From the IMG/VR virus record IMGVR_UViG_3300036651_000595, positions 1 to 38,485 of that record: DNA of 38,485 nucleotides. One strand, given 5' to 3'. Made by a program: the position numbers and the translations under genes. Below the pieces are notes generated by a model. That model ran no database searches. It had not been told where the DNA came from and saw nothing but the letters and a program-made list of their open reading frames with translations. The stretch is from a virus. Positions 20,664 through 28,181 of this stretch are shown in pieces (within the stretch, counting starts at the first letter, position 1; every line of letters starts with the position of its first letter).

Positions 20664-20747
20664 TCGAACTGACTGGCGAGTCAGTTCGACTTGTATAAAC
20701 GAGAGCAGTGCTCTCGGTTCGGAGCGGCGCTCTCAAACGAGAGCGCC
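20664..20747. repeat. Cluster of three perfect inverted repeats
   Basis: Within 84 bp: TCGAACTGACT/AGTCAGTTCGA with a 4-nt centre (20664-20689, 11-bp arms); GAGAGCA/TGCTCTC with a 1-nt centre (20701-20715, 7-bp arms); and GGCGCTCTC/GAGAGCGCC with an AAAC centre (20726-20747, 9-bp arms). None has a U-tract. TTGTATAAAC separates the first two. Confidence 0.85.
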
Positions 20748-20848
20748 AGACCCGCGCGAGAGGCTGGAAAGCTGCTCGGCCAGGGTGAGGGAGCAATTTC
20801 ATGCCCTCCACGGTCCTTCCAGCTCGCCTCTCTGTGACCCACATCACG

Positions 20849-21103
20849 TATGACAGAGCGATGACAGAGCGGTGACAGCAAGAATATGCCTCTGACCTGC
20901 ATGTATGACAGAGATGACGTGTATGACAGCACTCTTGCACCTTTATACGTATGTGCGGGTGTGCGGGCGCACACACCCCTCCCCTCTCTACTTACCTTCC
21001 TCATACGCAAAGGAAAGAAGTTGCTGTCATCGCTGTCATCCGCGTTTCCACCGCAGGTCAACCGTATGACAGCAACCGCGATGTATGACAGCACTGCTGT
21101 CAT
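20849..21103. repeat. TGACAG iterons (candidate origin)
   Basis: TATGACAG occurs at 20849-20856, 20904-20911, 20922-20929, 21065-21072 and 21084-21091. Variants GATGACAG (20860-20867) and GGTGACAG (20871-20878) lie beside the first. Inverted copies CTGTCAT lie at 21024-21030, 21033-21039 and 21097-21103. The last direct and inverted copies form a perfect 19-bp palindrome, ATGACAGCA-C-TGCTGTCAT (21085-21103). Confidence 0.85.
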
Positions 21104-21111
21104 CCACATGG

Positions 21112-23460
21112 TCACCGACCCCCAATCGACAGATTCCGCTCACGGAGAGTGATGCCGATGTAGTGGCGCTCCTGTGTCCCCTTGCGGGCGCTCCCCATCA
21201 CCTTGCCCGTGATCGAGCGATGCAGCGACCGCAGCTCTCGTCCGATTTGGGGGTTGTTGGGCTGGAATTGGATAGCTTGCGCCTCGCGCCATGCCCGGTA
21301 GGCGTCACCGAACTCGGCCGCCGACACGTGCAGGTCGGCCCCCAGCTCGCACCGCTCTTCGATGAACGTCCCCAGCTCGGTAGTTGCACGGGCGATCTCT
21401 TCCAGTTCGCCAGCGGTCGAGCTAGGCACCGTGAACGCACCCCGTTCGCGCAGCCTACGCAAGCCGCTGAGAGCCCAATTCAGGATTCCGGGCATCTCAC
21501 CTACCAACTCGCCGTAGAGCCCCGCAGAACGCCGTTCAGAGGGCACCGTGGCCGATGTCTCTAGGACCATCAACCGCCGCATGACCGCGCCGGACGGATC
21601 GCGCAGGAACGGGCGCTCGTTCGAGACCAACATCAGCCGGGCCGACACGTAGGCCGAATACGCCTTCTCGTACTTGTCCTCGATCCGCAACTCGTCCTCG
21701 CCGGTCACCCCCTTGAGCGTCTGGACCACGGTGTCCATCTCGCGCATTGTCCACGAGACATCGCTCATCATGCAGAGCCGGGCGCGGGCCATCTGCGCCA
21801 TGCCGAACGGAGAGCCGAGCGACTCAATCGTCACCGACTCGACCGCGTGCTTGCCGAGCAAGCCGCGCAGCACACGAGCGATGGTGGACTTGCCGCTGCC
21901 AGGAGGGCCGTAGAGCGAGAGGAACTTCTGGTGCGACGTGTCGCTGGTCAGCACGTAGCCGAACCACTCTTGCAGCAGCGCGACCGATTCCGCGTCGCCG
22001 TCGAACGCCTCGATGAGGAACTGCTCCCAGCGGGCGCAGGACGCCGCCGGGTCATAGGTCCACGGCAGAGCCGACAGCACGAAGTAGTCCGGCGACGGCG
22101 GCAGAGTCTCGTAGGTCTTGAGGTCGATCACCTGCCGTTGCAGATAGAGCCGGTCGTCGTCATCCTCGCCGCTGAAGCGGTAGCCGGGCGAGTAGTCGGC
22201 GGGCACGAACACGTCATCGAGCCCGTCGAGCATGTCCATGACCCCCTTCAGCTTGGAGCTGGTCGGGTTCCACGGCACGAGTTCGCCTTCGGCGTTCTTG
22301 GTCCGCTTGTCCTTGAGGATCTCGCGCAGTTGGCCGCGCATTTGCTTCTCTTCCAAGATCACGTACGAGCCGACCTCGGGTATCCAATAGAGCCACTGGT
22401 CGCGCCAGTTGCGGATGCGGCAGTGACCGGCCCACGTGATGTTGGCGGCCAGCTTCTCGGCGACATCCGAGGGCTGATTCGAGGACGGCCACGCGAGCCC
22501 CATAGCGGGCGGCTCAGCGTCCGGGTCACGCTCGACCGGGATCACGTCGGGCAAGCGAAGCCCGATCTCGTCGTCGGGCACGTCGTCAACCTTGTCAACC
22601 GCCAGCTCGGCGTCCAGGTCCACCGGGACCAGCTCGCGGATCTTGAACTTGGCGTCCAGGTGCTCGCAGATGTCATCGCCGGGGTTTCCCGTCGCCGAGC
22701 GCACAACCGAGACCGCCGTAGTGGGCAGCAGGCCGAGCAGCGAGTCACGAACGTCGCGGGCGTACTTGAACCCTGCCTCGTCATAGTCGGCGATCACGAC
22801 CACCTTCGAGGCACCGGCCAGCAGCGCGCCGTGGCCGTCCGTCCAGCCTTGCGAGCCGCCGGGCGAGCAGGTGACCACAGCGCGCCGCTGCTCACCCTTG
22901 CCAGCGACCGCGTTCAGCCGGTCCACGCTCTTCTCACCCTCGACCACGTACACCGGCAGGCCCGCGTCGATGCCCTTGCGAAGCAGCTCGTAGCGGAAGA
23001 GCACCGGGCGCTTGTCATGGATCTTCTGCCGGATGGTCTTGGTGCCGTCGCCGAAGTCGAACCGGATCACCTTGCGCGCCAGGTCGCCCTCCGGCGTGCG
23101 GTACTCGTACGCCGTGCGCTTGACGACGCCGCCGTGCGCCTTGGCCTGATCTTCGAGCGACTTCTGCCCGGATCGAGCCTGCCCCGCGTCGTCGGGCGTC
23201 TCCTTGAACGCCGGGTCGCCGGGCTCGTAGGCGAACACAATCGGCCAGGTGGTTCCGAGCGCGGCCAGGACCTCGGTCGGGTGGCAACCGGCGGCACAGT
23301 GCAGCACGACGCCTTTCTCGCCTTGGCTGACGCCGAGGGAAGCATTGTCGTCATCGTGCGCCGGGCACTGCCAATCGTCCCCTTGGCCGTACTTGCAGCC
23401 GTTCTGGCGCAGGAGACCCTGCAAATACCAGAGCTGTGTGTTCTCGGGCGCGTCAGCCAT
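21112..23460 (-). CDS. Primase-helicase, D5/P4-like (782 aa)
   Basis: ATG at 23460, overlapping the zinc-ribbon gene by 8 nt. The N-terminal zinc-binding region carries CPAHDDDNASLGV and HCAAGCHPTEVL (about 32-66). A Toprim-type catalytic part follows, with VYVVEGEKSVDRL (E175) and VVVIADYDEAG (D225, D227). The C-terminal superfamily 3 / D5-like helicase has LSLYGPPGSGKSTIARVL (about 513-530), a Walker B-like CMMSDVSW (about 568) and LMLVSNERPFL (sensor-1-like Asn). It makes primers and unwinds DNA at the fork. In phage P4 the related alpha protein also binds origin iterons; here iterons begin 9 nt past the stop codon, which supports a similar arrangement. Confidence 0.92.
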   Translation of the reverse strand: MADAPENTQLWYLQGLLRQNGCKYGQGDDWQCPAHDDDNASLGVSQGEKGVVLHCAAGCHPTEVLAALGTTWPIVFAYEPGDPAFKETPDDAGQARSGQKSLEDQAKAHGGVVKRTAYEYRTPEGDLARKVIRFDFGDGTKTIRQKIHDKRPVLFRYELLRKGIDAGLPVYVVEGEKSVDRLNAVAGKGEQRRAVVTCSPGGSQGWTDGHGALLAGASKVVVIADYDEAGFKYARDVRDSLLGLLPTTAVSVVRSATGNPGDDICEHLDAKFKIRELVPVDLDAELAVDKVDDVPDDEIGLRLPDVIPVERDPDAEPPAMGLAWPSSNQPSDVAEKLAANITWAGHCRIRNWRDQWLYWIPEVGSYVILEEKQMRGQLREILKDKRTKNAEGELVPWNPTSSKLKGVMDMLDGLDDVFVPADYSPGYRFSGEDDDDRLYLQRQVIDLKTYETLPPSPDYFVLSALPWTYDPAASCARWEQFLIEAFDGDAESVALLQEWFGYVLTSDTSHQKFLSLYGPPGSGKSTIARVLRGLLGKHAVESVTIESLGSPFGMAQMARARLCMMSDVSWTMREMDTVVQTLKGVTGEDELRIEDKYEKAYSAYVSARLMLVSNERPFLRDPSGAVMRRLMVLETSATVPSERRSAGLYGELVGEMPGILNWALSGLRRLRERGAFTVPSSTAGELEEIARATTELGTFIEERCELGADLHVSAAEFGDAYRAWREAQAIQFQPNNPQIGRELRSLHRSITGKVMGSARKGTQERHYIGITLRERNLSIGGR

Positions 23461-23632
23461 CGTGAACCGTCCTCAGTGATTTCTTGCACAGCTCGCACGT
23501 GGCCTTCGAGACCTTGCAAGGTGTGTCGCAGTGCGGGCAATAGAGCACATTGACGCCGCGCGTCAATGGCTCGGGTCGCGGGCGCAGAGTGAGCCCGCAC
23601 GAGCACGAGCGCCGAACCGGGATCGCAACCAT
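23453..23632 (-). CDS. Zinc-ribbon protein (59 aa)
   Basis: ATG at 23632 overlaps the resolvase stop by one base (TGATG). Cysteines are arranged CSCG...YCPHCDTPC...ATCELCKK, giving two or three CxC/CxxC knuckles consistent with a rubredoxin-like or double zinc ribbon. The C-terminus KKSLRTVHDG is basic. Between the resolvase and the primase-helicase it may be a DNA-binding accessory to replication. No specific family can be named. Confidence 0.75.
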   Translation of the reverse strand: MVAIPVRRSCSCGLTLRPRPEPLTRGVNVLYCPHCDTPCKVSKATCELCKKSLRTVHDG

Positions 23633-24273
23633 CACCGGCCTCCGAAGAGATGCGGCCACGCCTCGGCTCGCAGGTCGGCGTCCTGCCGGGCGCGGCGCAG
23701 GAAGAGCGCGCCATGCCGGGCCGCGTCGGTGGCGTGTGGCATCCCTCGCCGGTACAGACGGAGCGCCTGCATCCTTTCGTCCGGGAGTGCCAGCATATCC
23801 GAGGGATCTTGCCGGAACGGCGGGCGCGGCGGGTTGCCGAGCAGCATGGCGTCACGGAGCGAGCTGCCGACGCGCGGGGAGGACAGGAAGTCGTCCGATT
23901 GCGAGATTTGCCGCACGCGGAAGTCCTCGTATCCCCACGCCGCGAACGGGTGCCGGGCGAGCACGTCGAGACCGGCCAGCACGGACCTCAGCTCTTGCAG
24001 GTCGTGGACCTTGATGCCGTGCGAGTCGGCGGCCTCAAGCGTGGCCTCTGGGATCTCGCACAGCCCTTCGGCGGCGCGCTCCAACCGGCCGACCTGAATG
24101 TGGTCGAACGTCAGGATCGCGTCGCGCAGACCGGCCAGGTTCGCGCGTCCCTCCCCGGCCAGCCACGCGGGCTCGACGTTGACGATGAAGATGCCGGTCG
24201 TGCTGCCGGGGTCGAACCAAACGAGCTGGGCGCTCGACGGCGGCAAAGGGGGTTCGATCTTTTTCTTGCTCAC
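23632..24273 (-). CDS. RuvC-like Holliday-junction resolvase (213 aa)
   Basis: GTG at 24273 overlaps the polymerase stop (GTGA). The RNase H-fold signature begins LVWFDPGSTTGIFIV (catalytic D21). It continues with WGYEDFRVRQ (about 115, acidic residue after a strand) and ends with PHATDAARHGALFL (about 180), where the Asp before Ala-Ala-x-H-G is typical of RuvC-like phage nucleases. It would resolve branched DNA before packaging. An insertion of about 60 residues between the first and second motifs (FDHIQVGRLERAAEGLCEIP) is longer than in RuvC itself. The context with polymerase, SSB-like and Sak4-like genes agrees. Confidence 0.85.
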   Translation of the reverse strand: MSKKKIEPPLPPSSAQLVWFDPGSTTGIFIVNVEPAWLAGEGRANLAGLRDAILTFDHIQVGRLERAAEGLCEIPEATLEAADSHGIKVHDLQELRSVLAGLDVLARHPFAAWGYEDFRVRQISQSDDFLSSPRVGSSLRDAMLLGNPPRPPFRQDPSDMLALPDERMQALRLYRRGMPHATDAARHGALFLRRARQDADLRAEAWPHLFGGR

Positions 24274-26132
24274 TTTTCTCCACTCCAACGGGTGCCGATG
24301 ATCTCGGCCTTTGCGGTGAGTTCCATATCGCCGATCTTGGTGTACATGCACTCTTCGAGGACGCGGCAGGCGTGCTCGGCGTCGCTCTCGGGCACTTCGA
24401 GGATGATCTCGTCGTGGACCGGGAGCCAGATGTTGCGACCGTAGCCGCGAGCGTCCAGGTTGACCAGCGCGTCGCCGAGAGCGTCGCGGCCGGAGGACTG
24501 AATCGCATAGTTGCCGTTTGCGTACGGCTTGAACGGGTTTTGCGGGATCAGGCGGCCCCACGGGTTCGTGATCGAGTCGAACCGGGCGACGTGCTCGCTC
24601 CACCGGACCAGACCGGCGTAGGTCTTGCGCCACGCGGCCCACAGCGCCTTGCCCTCGGCGTACGGCTTGCCGAGCTGAGCGGCGATCTTCTTAGGCCCGG
24701 CCATGTACTGCTGGGCGAAGTCCAGGATCTTCGCGGCCTTGTACTGGTCCGGCGACTCTTCCTTGCCAGCGAAGTCGGGGAAGATCCGCTCGGCCGTGAG
24801 CACGTGCTGACTCAGCCCTTCGAGGACGATCTGCCAGAGCAGCGGGTCGTCGCTGAACGCCGCCGCTATGCGGATCTCCTGCCCCTCGTAGTCAGCGCCG
24901 ACGAACACGTTGCCGGGCGCGCTTACGACAAAGCACCCCCTGAGCGGACCCTTCTTGAAAGTCTGCATCGGCGGGTTCCTCATCGACATGCGGCCGGTGT
25001 ATGCCTGCTGCGTGAGGATGCGCGGGTGGACGAAGCCGTTGCGGTCTTGGGCGCGGTAGCACTGCGCCAGGTTCGAGCGCATGTTCTTGTGCGTCGAGAG
25101 CGTCAGCAGCGCCGCCAGCACGTCGCCAGCGGGCGTGCCGGGCTCGTACAGCTCCACGAGGTACTCAAGCTGCTCGCTCGCCAGCTTCGGTCGGCCGGTC
25201 GGCGTGCGCTCCACGAAGCTGACGCCGTTGCCTTCGAGCCAGAGCCCGACCTTGGGCGAGCCGCTCTTGCAGTCGCAGACGCGCTGGACGTAGTTGTCGG
25301 CCGCCTCGAACGTCGCGTTGATCTCGTTCAGCCGTTCGAGCGTGTACTCGGCGTCGAGCTTGTGGCCGCGCACCTGCACGGCGGTCATCAACCGCTCTAT
25401 GCGCTGCTCGCGGCGGCCCAACCGCGCCATCCCAGCCGCACGGAGACGGGCGTTCAGGATGTCGAGCAGCCGACGTACGTAGATGGCGTCGAAACCGCCG
25501 TAGCGGCTGAATGAGGGGTCGTCCAGGGGGATGTTCGTGAAGCCCCACGCCTTCAGCGCCTTGCCGGGTTTCAGCCCGTTCTTGGTCGTGGTGCCCTTGC
25601 GCGCCTCTTTGGGGGCCAGCTCGTAGAACCGGGCGTGCATCTCCTTCTCGGCGGCCACGAGCTGCCAGTCGATGAAGATGGTCGAGAGGGTCTTGAGGTC
25701 CTTCGCGTTGGTCTCGCCGGGGCGCAGCAGCGCGGCCATCGGGAACGTGTCGAGCGAGCGGTCGTCCACCCCGAGGTCGATCCCGAACTCGCGCAAGATC
25801 CACAGCACGTCGTAATTCGTGTGGCTGACAAAGCGTTTACACGGGTCATTCAAGAGCCCGACGATGCGCCGACGCCAGAACGGGTCAGTGGGGTCGAGCA
25901 TCCACGCCTGCGTGGCGGTGCCGAACTGCACGGCGCGCAGCTTCGCGTCCGGGTGCCAGGCACCGAGGTCCTCGTCAATGGCCGTGGTCTCTACGTCCAG
26001 GCCGAAGATCGTTTCCGACTCGCAGAACTGCCGCCAGCGACCGCCGAAGTGGGCGCGGCGTTCCGGGTCAGAGGGTGGGAGTGCAAAGACCTTGACGGCT
26101 TCGCCGTCGATCTCAGCGGTGATGAGTGGCAA
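24270..26132 (-). CDS. DNA polymerase I (family A) with 3'-5' exonuclease (620 aa)
   Basis: The start is TTG at 26132 with GGAG 6 nt upstream. The exonuclease domain has FGLDVETTAID (D46, E48), HTNYDVLWIL and YGGFDAIYVRRLL. The polymerase domain has motif A FVGADYEGQEIRI (about 400), motif B-like DQYKAAKILDFAQQYMAG (about 470, Lys and Tyr of the O-helix) and motif C WLPVHDEIILEV (about 575, His-Asp-Glu). No 5'-3' exonuclease domain, as usual in phage. It replicates the phage genome with the primase-helicase. A strong hairpin separates it from the SSB-like gene upstream, and with the rare TTG start this may limit its level. One CGTGTAAACG site lies inside the gene at 25834. Confidence 0.95.
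   Translation of the reverse strand: MPLITAEIDGEAVKVFALPPSDPERRAHFGGRWRQFCESETIFGLDVETTAIDEDLGAWHPDAKLRAVQFGTATQAWMLDPTDPFWRRRIVGLLNDPCKRFVSHTNYDVLWILREFGIDLGVDDRSLDTFPMAALLRPGETNAKDLKTLSTIFIDWQLVAAEKEMHARFYELAPKEARKGTTTKNGLKPGKALKAWGFTNIPLDDPSFSRYGGFDAIYVRRLLDILNARLRAAGMARLGRREQRIERLMTAVQVRGHKLDAEYTLERLNEINATFEAADNYVQRVCDCKSGSPKVGLWLEGNGVSFVERTPTGRPKLASEQLEYLVELYEPGTPAGDVLAALLTLSTHKNMRSNLAQCYRAQDRNGFVHPRILTQQAYTGRMSMRNPPMQTFKKGPLRGCFVVSAPGNVFVGADYEGQEIRIAAAFSDDPLLWQIVLEGLSQHVLTAERIFPDFAGKEESPDQYKAAKILDFAQQYMAGPKKIAAQLGKPYAEGKALWAAWRKTYAGLVRWSEHVARFDSITNPWGRLIPQNPFKPYANGNYAIQSSGRDALGDALVNLDARGYGRNIWLPVHDEIILEVPESDAEHACRVLEECMYTKIGDMELTAKAEIIGTRWSGEK
25834..25843. promoter_or_regulatory. CGTGTAAACG site 4
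   Basis: Plus strand reads CGTTTACACG. It lies inside the polymerase gene, in frame CCG-TGT-AAA-CGC, a different phase from sites 1 and 2. Shares CGTTTACACGGG with the promoter operator. Confidence 0.55.
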
Positions 26133-26153
26133 CTTGACTCCAAGAGAGGGAAA

Positions 26154-26189
26154 GCCCGGCGGGGTCGGTGTGGTCAGCCCCCGCCGGGC
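26154..26189 (-). terminator. Terminator-like hairpin between SSB-like gene and polymerase
   Basis: GCCCGGCGGGG (26154-26164) pairs with CCCCGCCGGGC (26179-26189), 11 bp perfect around a 14-nt loop. On the minus strand TTTCCCTCTCTT follows, a weak T-rich tail. It probably reduces transcription into the polymerase gene rather than stopping it. Confidence 0.65.
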
Positions 26190-26204
26190 GCGGATCAGCA
26201 GGAC

Positions 26205-26765
26205 TCAGAACGAGTCGCCGTCGTCCGGCACATCCCATGCGTCCGGCTCGGCGTCCGGCTCGCTGTCGGGCTCGGCGTCCTTCTCCACCGATACCGTGTT
26301 GCCGGTGCTCGCGAACGCGCGGGCGGCCAGCGTCCAGTCGCCGGAATCCTCGGGCCACTCTTTCCGCTTGGTGTTCACGAGCACGGTCAGCCCGTCCACC
26401 TTCTTGCGGCCGATCTTGACCACGCGCTCTTCCTTGCCTCCGTCGTCCGAGAGGATGATGTCGTCCGAGCGTCCGAGCCCGAGCGCGTCCAGCATCGCGT
26501 TCAGGTAGGGCGCACCGACGCGGGTGATGTTGGCGTTGTGCCAGATGGCGTAGCCGTTGTACTTCGCCTTCTCGCTGCCCTTCGGCTCGGAGACCTCGAA
26601 GATCACCTTGAACATCGGGTCGCCGGACCCATTCTTGGTGAGCTTCATCCACTTCAGCGTGCAGTGGTAGAGCCCGGCCGGAGGCACCGGGCCGGTGTAA
26701 TCGGTGAACCCAGCGGCGGGCTCGATGTCGGCGAACTCGCCGAGTCGGACGTTGGCTTTGGGCAT
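26205..26765 (-). CDS. SSB-like (DUF669-type) protein with acidic C-tail (186 aa)
   Basis: ATG at 26765, 1 nt after the ATPase stop. The body has DYTGPVPPAGLYHCTLKWMK, DPMFKVIFEVSEPKGSEKAK, WHNANITRVGAPYLNAMLDA and KVDGLTVLVNTKRKEWPEDS, a beta-barrel pattern as in phage DUF669-like ssDNA-binding proteins. The C-terminus is a long acidic run (EPDSEPDAEPDAWDVPDDGD) ending in SF, like the acidic tip ending in Phe through which SSB proteins recruit partners. It probably protects ssDNA and loads the Sak4-like recombinase next to it. The DUF assignment is by pattern. Confidence 0.78.
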   Translation of the reverse strand: MPKANVRLGEFADIEPAAGFTDYTGPVPPAGLYHCTLKWMKLTKNGSGDPMFKVIFEVSEPKGSEKAKYNGYAIWHNANITRVGAPYLNAMLDALGLGRSDDIILSDDGGKEERVVKIGRKKVDGLTVLVNTKRKEWPEDSGDWTLAARAFASTGNTVSVEKDAEPDSEPDAEPDAWDVPDDGDSF

Positions 26766-26766
26766 T

Positions 26767-27603
26767 TCAGCCTTCCTTGGTGGTGGTGTTCGACGCGATG
26801 ATTCGCGCCGCGATTTCCTTCAGGTTGGGGTTGTCCACGTACGGAGAGAGCACCCCGTAACGGTCCTTCCCTCGGTATGGCCCTGCCGAGGCAAACTGCC
26901 AGCGCCGCACCGAATCTTCCGCCTTGCTGGGCTTGACCACGCGGAGCGCGCCGTAGGCGTGAACCTTGCTCATGGTCCAGCGGGCGGCCGTGCTCTTGTC
27001 GTTGGTCCCCCACTTCCCTTGAATGTCCGGCATGATGAGCGGGTTGCCGTCCTCGTCCTCGATGTGCTGAGCGTGGGCGAGGAAGAGCACGTGGCACGGC
27101 ACGTCGTCCTTGAACGCCTTGATGAGCCGCTGGTAGCGGGACATCATCACGCCGTAGTCCTGAAGCTCGGGCTGGTCGATGTTGCGCGGCTTCTTGTTCG
27201 GCGGGTCGAGCAGCACGCCGGTACGGATCAGCTCTTGCATCCCGCCGAGCGTGTCCACGGCCACCCACTCGGGCGCAAAGCCCTGGTACGCGCCAGTCCG
27301 GCGCAGTTGGTTCACAACCGCGCCGATCTGCTTGTACGAGCGAACCCGGACGGTCTTGGCCTTCGAGCCCATCCGGCGTGCCGTAAAGGTTCCCTCTTCG
27401 GTAGCGATGATGAGCATTTTCTCGCCACCGCTCCCGGCGAGACAGGTCTTGCCGACGAACGGGTCCGAGTACGCCAACATGCAGAGGTACTCGGTGAACT
27501 CGTCCAGGTCGGTGACCGGGGGCAGGTCGGTTGCCTGCTCCCCTGTCACGTCGTCCGAGTTGGGCTTGCGCGCCTTGGGCGCGTCCTCGGTCTCGTCACT
27601 CAT
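26767..27603 (-). CDS. Sak4-like RecA-fold ATPase / single-strand annealing recombinase (278 aa)
   Basis: ATG at 27603, overlapping the previous gene by 8 nt. A Walker A-like AYSDPFVGKTCLA (44-56), Walker B PEWVAVDTLGGM (D117) and a core HVLFLAHAQHIED (about 175) define a RecA-like domain, compact as in the Sak4/AAA_24 group. A strong acidic N-terminal extension (MSDETEDAPKARKPNSDDVT) precedes it. Sak4 proteins anneal or exchange ssDNA with help from a phage SSB; the adjacent SSB-like gene fits exactly. It could also be annotated as a generic RecA-like NTPase. Confidence 0.83.
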   Translation of the reverse strand: MSDETEDAPKARKPNSDDVTGEQATDLPPVTDLDEFTEYLCMLAYSDPFVGKTCLAGSGGEKMLIIATEEGTFTARRMGSKAKTVRVRSYKQIGAVVNQLRRTGAYQGFAPEWVAVDTLGGMQELIRTGVLLDPPNKKPRNIDQPELQDYGVMMSRYQRLIKAFKDDVPCHVLFLAHAQHIEDEDGNPLIMPDIQGKWGTNDKSTAARWTMSKVHAYGALRVVKPSKAEDSVRRWQFASAGPYRGKDRYGVLSPYVDNPNLKEIAARIIASNTTTKEG

Positions 27604-28156
27604 TCGGGTTGTGCCCCCAATTCGCAGCGTCGGACATCGCGAGCCCGATCTCGACCTCGTGCTCAGCGGCGGATGCCGTGAGCTTGGCTTCGAGGTCGGC
27701 GTCGGCGTCCGCTTGGATCTCTTCGAGCAGCGCCTCGATCTGGGCGCGGATCTCGTCGCGAGTGTCGAACTCGGCGGCGTCGAACTGCGCGACCAACTCG
27801 ATCACGTTGGCGACCTTGGTGCCCGCCTCGTAGTGGCGGCTGTACGCCTCCACCATCGACAGACGCCGGGCGTCCACGTCACTGAAGCCGCGCACGACAA
27901 ATGACATCTGCCGTTCCTCGTGCTTCCGGGTGAACACCATCGCGAGCATCGTTGCCGCTCCGATGGCCTCGGCGTAGGGCAGCGACGCGAACGACATCAC
28001 GCCGCCGGACGGCATGTCGGGCGTGTGGATCGCGGCGACGAACCAACCGTCGCCGTCGCCGTCCTCACCGGGTTCCCGGCCGCCGAACAACTCCTGCACC
28101 ATCTCGTTCATTCGGGCGCAAGCCTCTTCGGACTTCTCTTGCAGGTCGTTCTGCAT
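27596..28156 (-). CDS. Unknown acidic helical protein (186 aa)
   Basis: I chose the ATG at 28156 because AAGGAG lies 7 nt upstream; the longer open frame starts with low-quality sequence. The N-terminal third (QEKSEEACARMNEMVQELFG) is helical. A beta-rich middle follows (GWFVAAIHTPDMPSGGVMSF; RKHEERQMSFVVRGFSDVDA), then a long acidic coiled-coil-like region (RDEIRAQIEALLEEIQADAD; ADLEAKLTASAAEHEVEIGL). No family recognised. It lies between the nuclease and the recombinase, so it may be a partner in DNA end processing. Confidence 0.75.
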   Translation of the reverse strand: MQNDLQEKSEEACARMNEMVQELFGGREPGEDGDGDGWFVAAIHTPDMPSGGVMSFASLPYAEAIGAATMLAMVFTRKHEERQMSFVVRGFSDVDARRLSMVEAYSRHYEAGTKVANVIELVAQFDAAEFDTRDEIRAQIEALLEEIQADADADLEAKLTASAAEHEVEIGLAMSDAANWGHNPNE

Positions 28157-28181
28157 TTCTTTCTCCTTGGTGGGTGTGTGC

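Larger units (their letters stand above)
20431..21111. other. Gene-free region: candidate replication origin / control region (681 bp)
   Basis: This is the longest gene-free stretch. It contains, from left to right: a 7-bp hairpin GAAGGCC/GGCCTTC (20477-20500); a 13-bp direct repeat CCACAGAGCGGCC (20513-20525 and 20577-20589); three perfect inverted repeats (20664-20747); and at least nine TGACAG-core iterons (20849-21103). Local A/T is higher than in coding DNA around 20880-20960. It directly follows the primase-helicase stop codon. Open frames across it look non-coding. Confidence 0.6.

Noticed and set aside
20681-21115. Minus-strand 144-aa frame over the iteron region
   Set aside because: Residue use is unlike the other proteins, there is no Shine-Dalgarno, and it spans direct and inverted repeats. 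Treated as non-coding.
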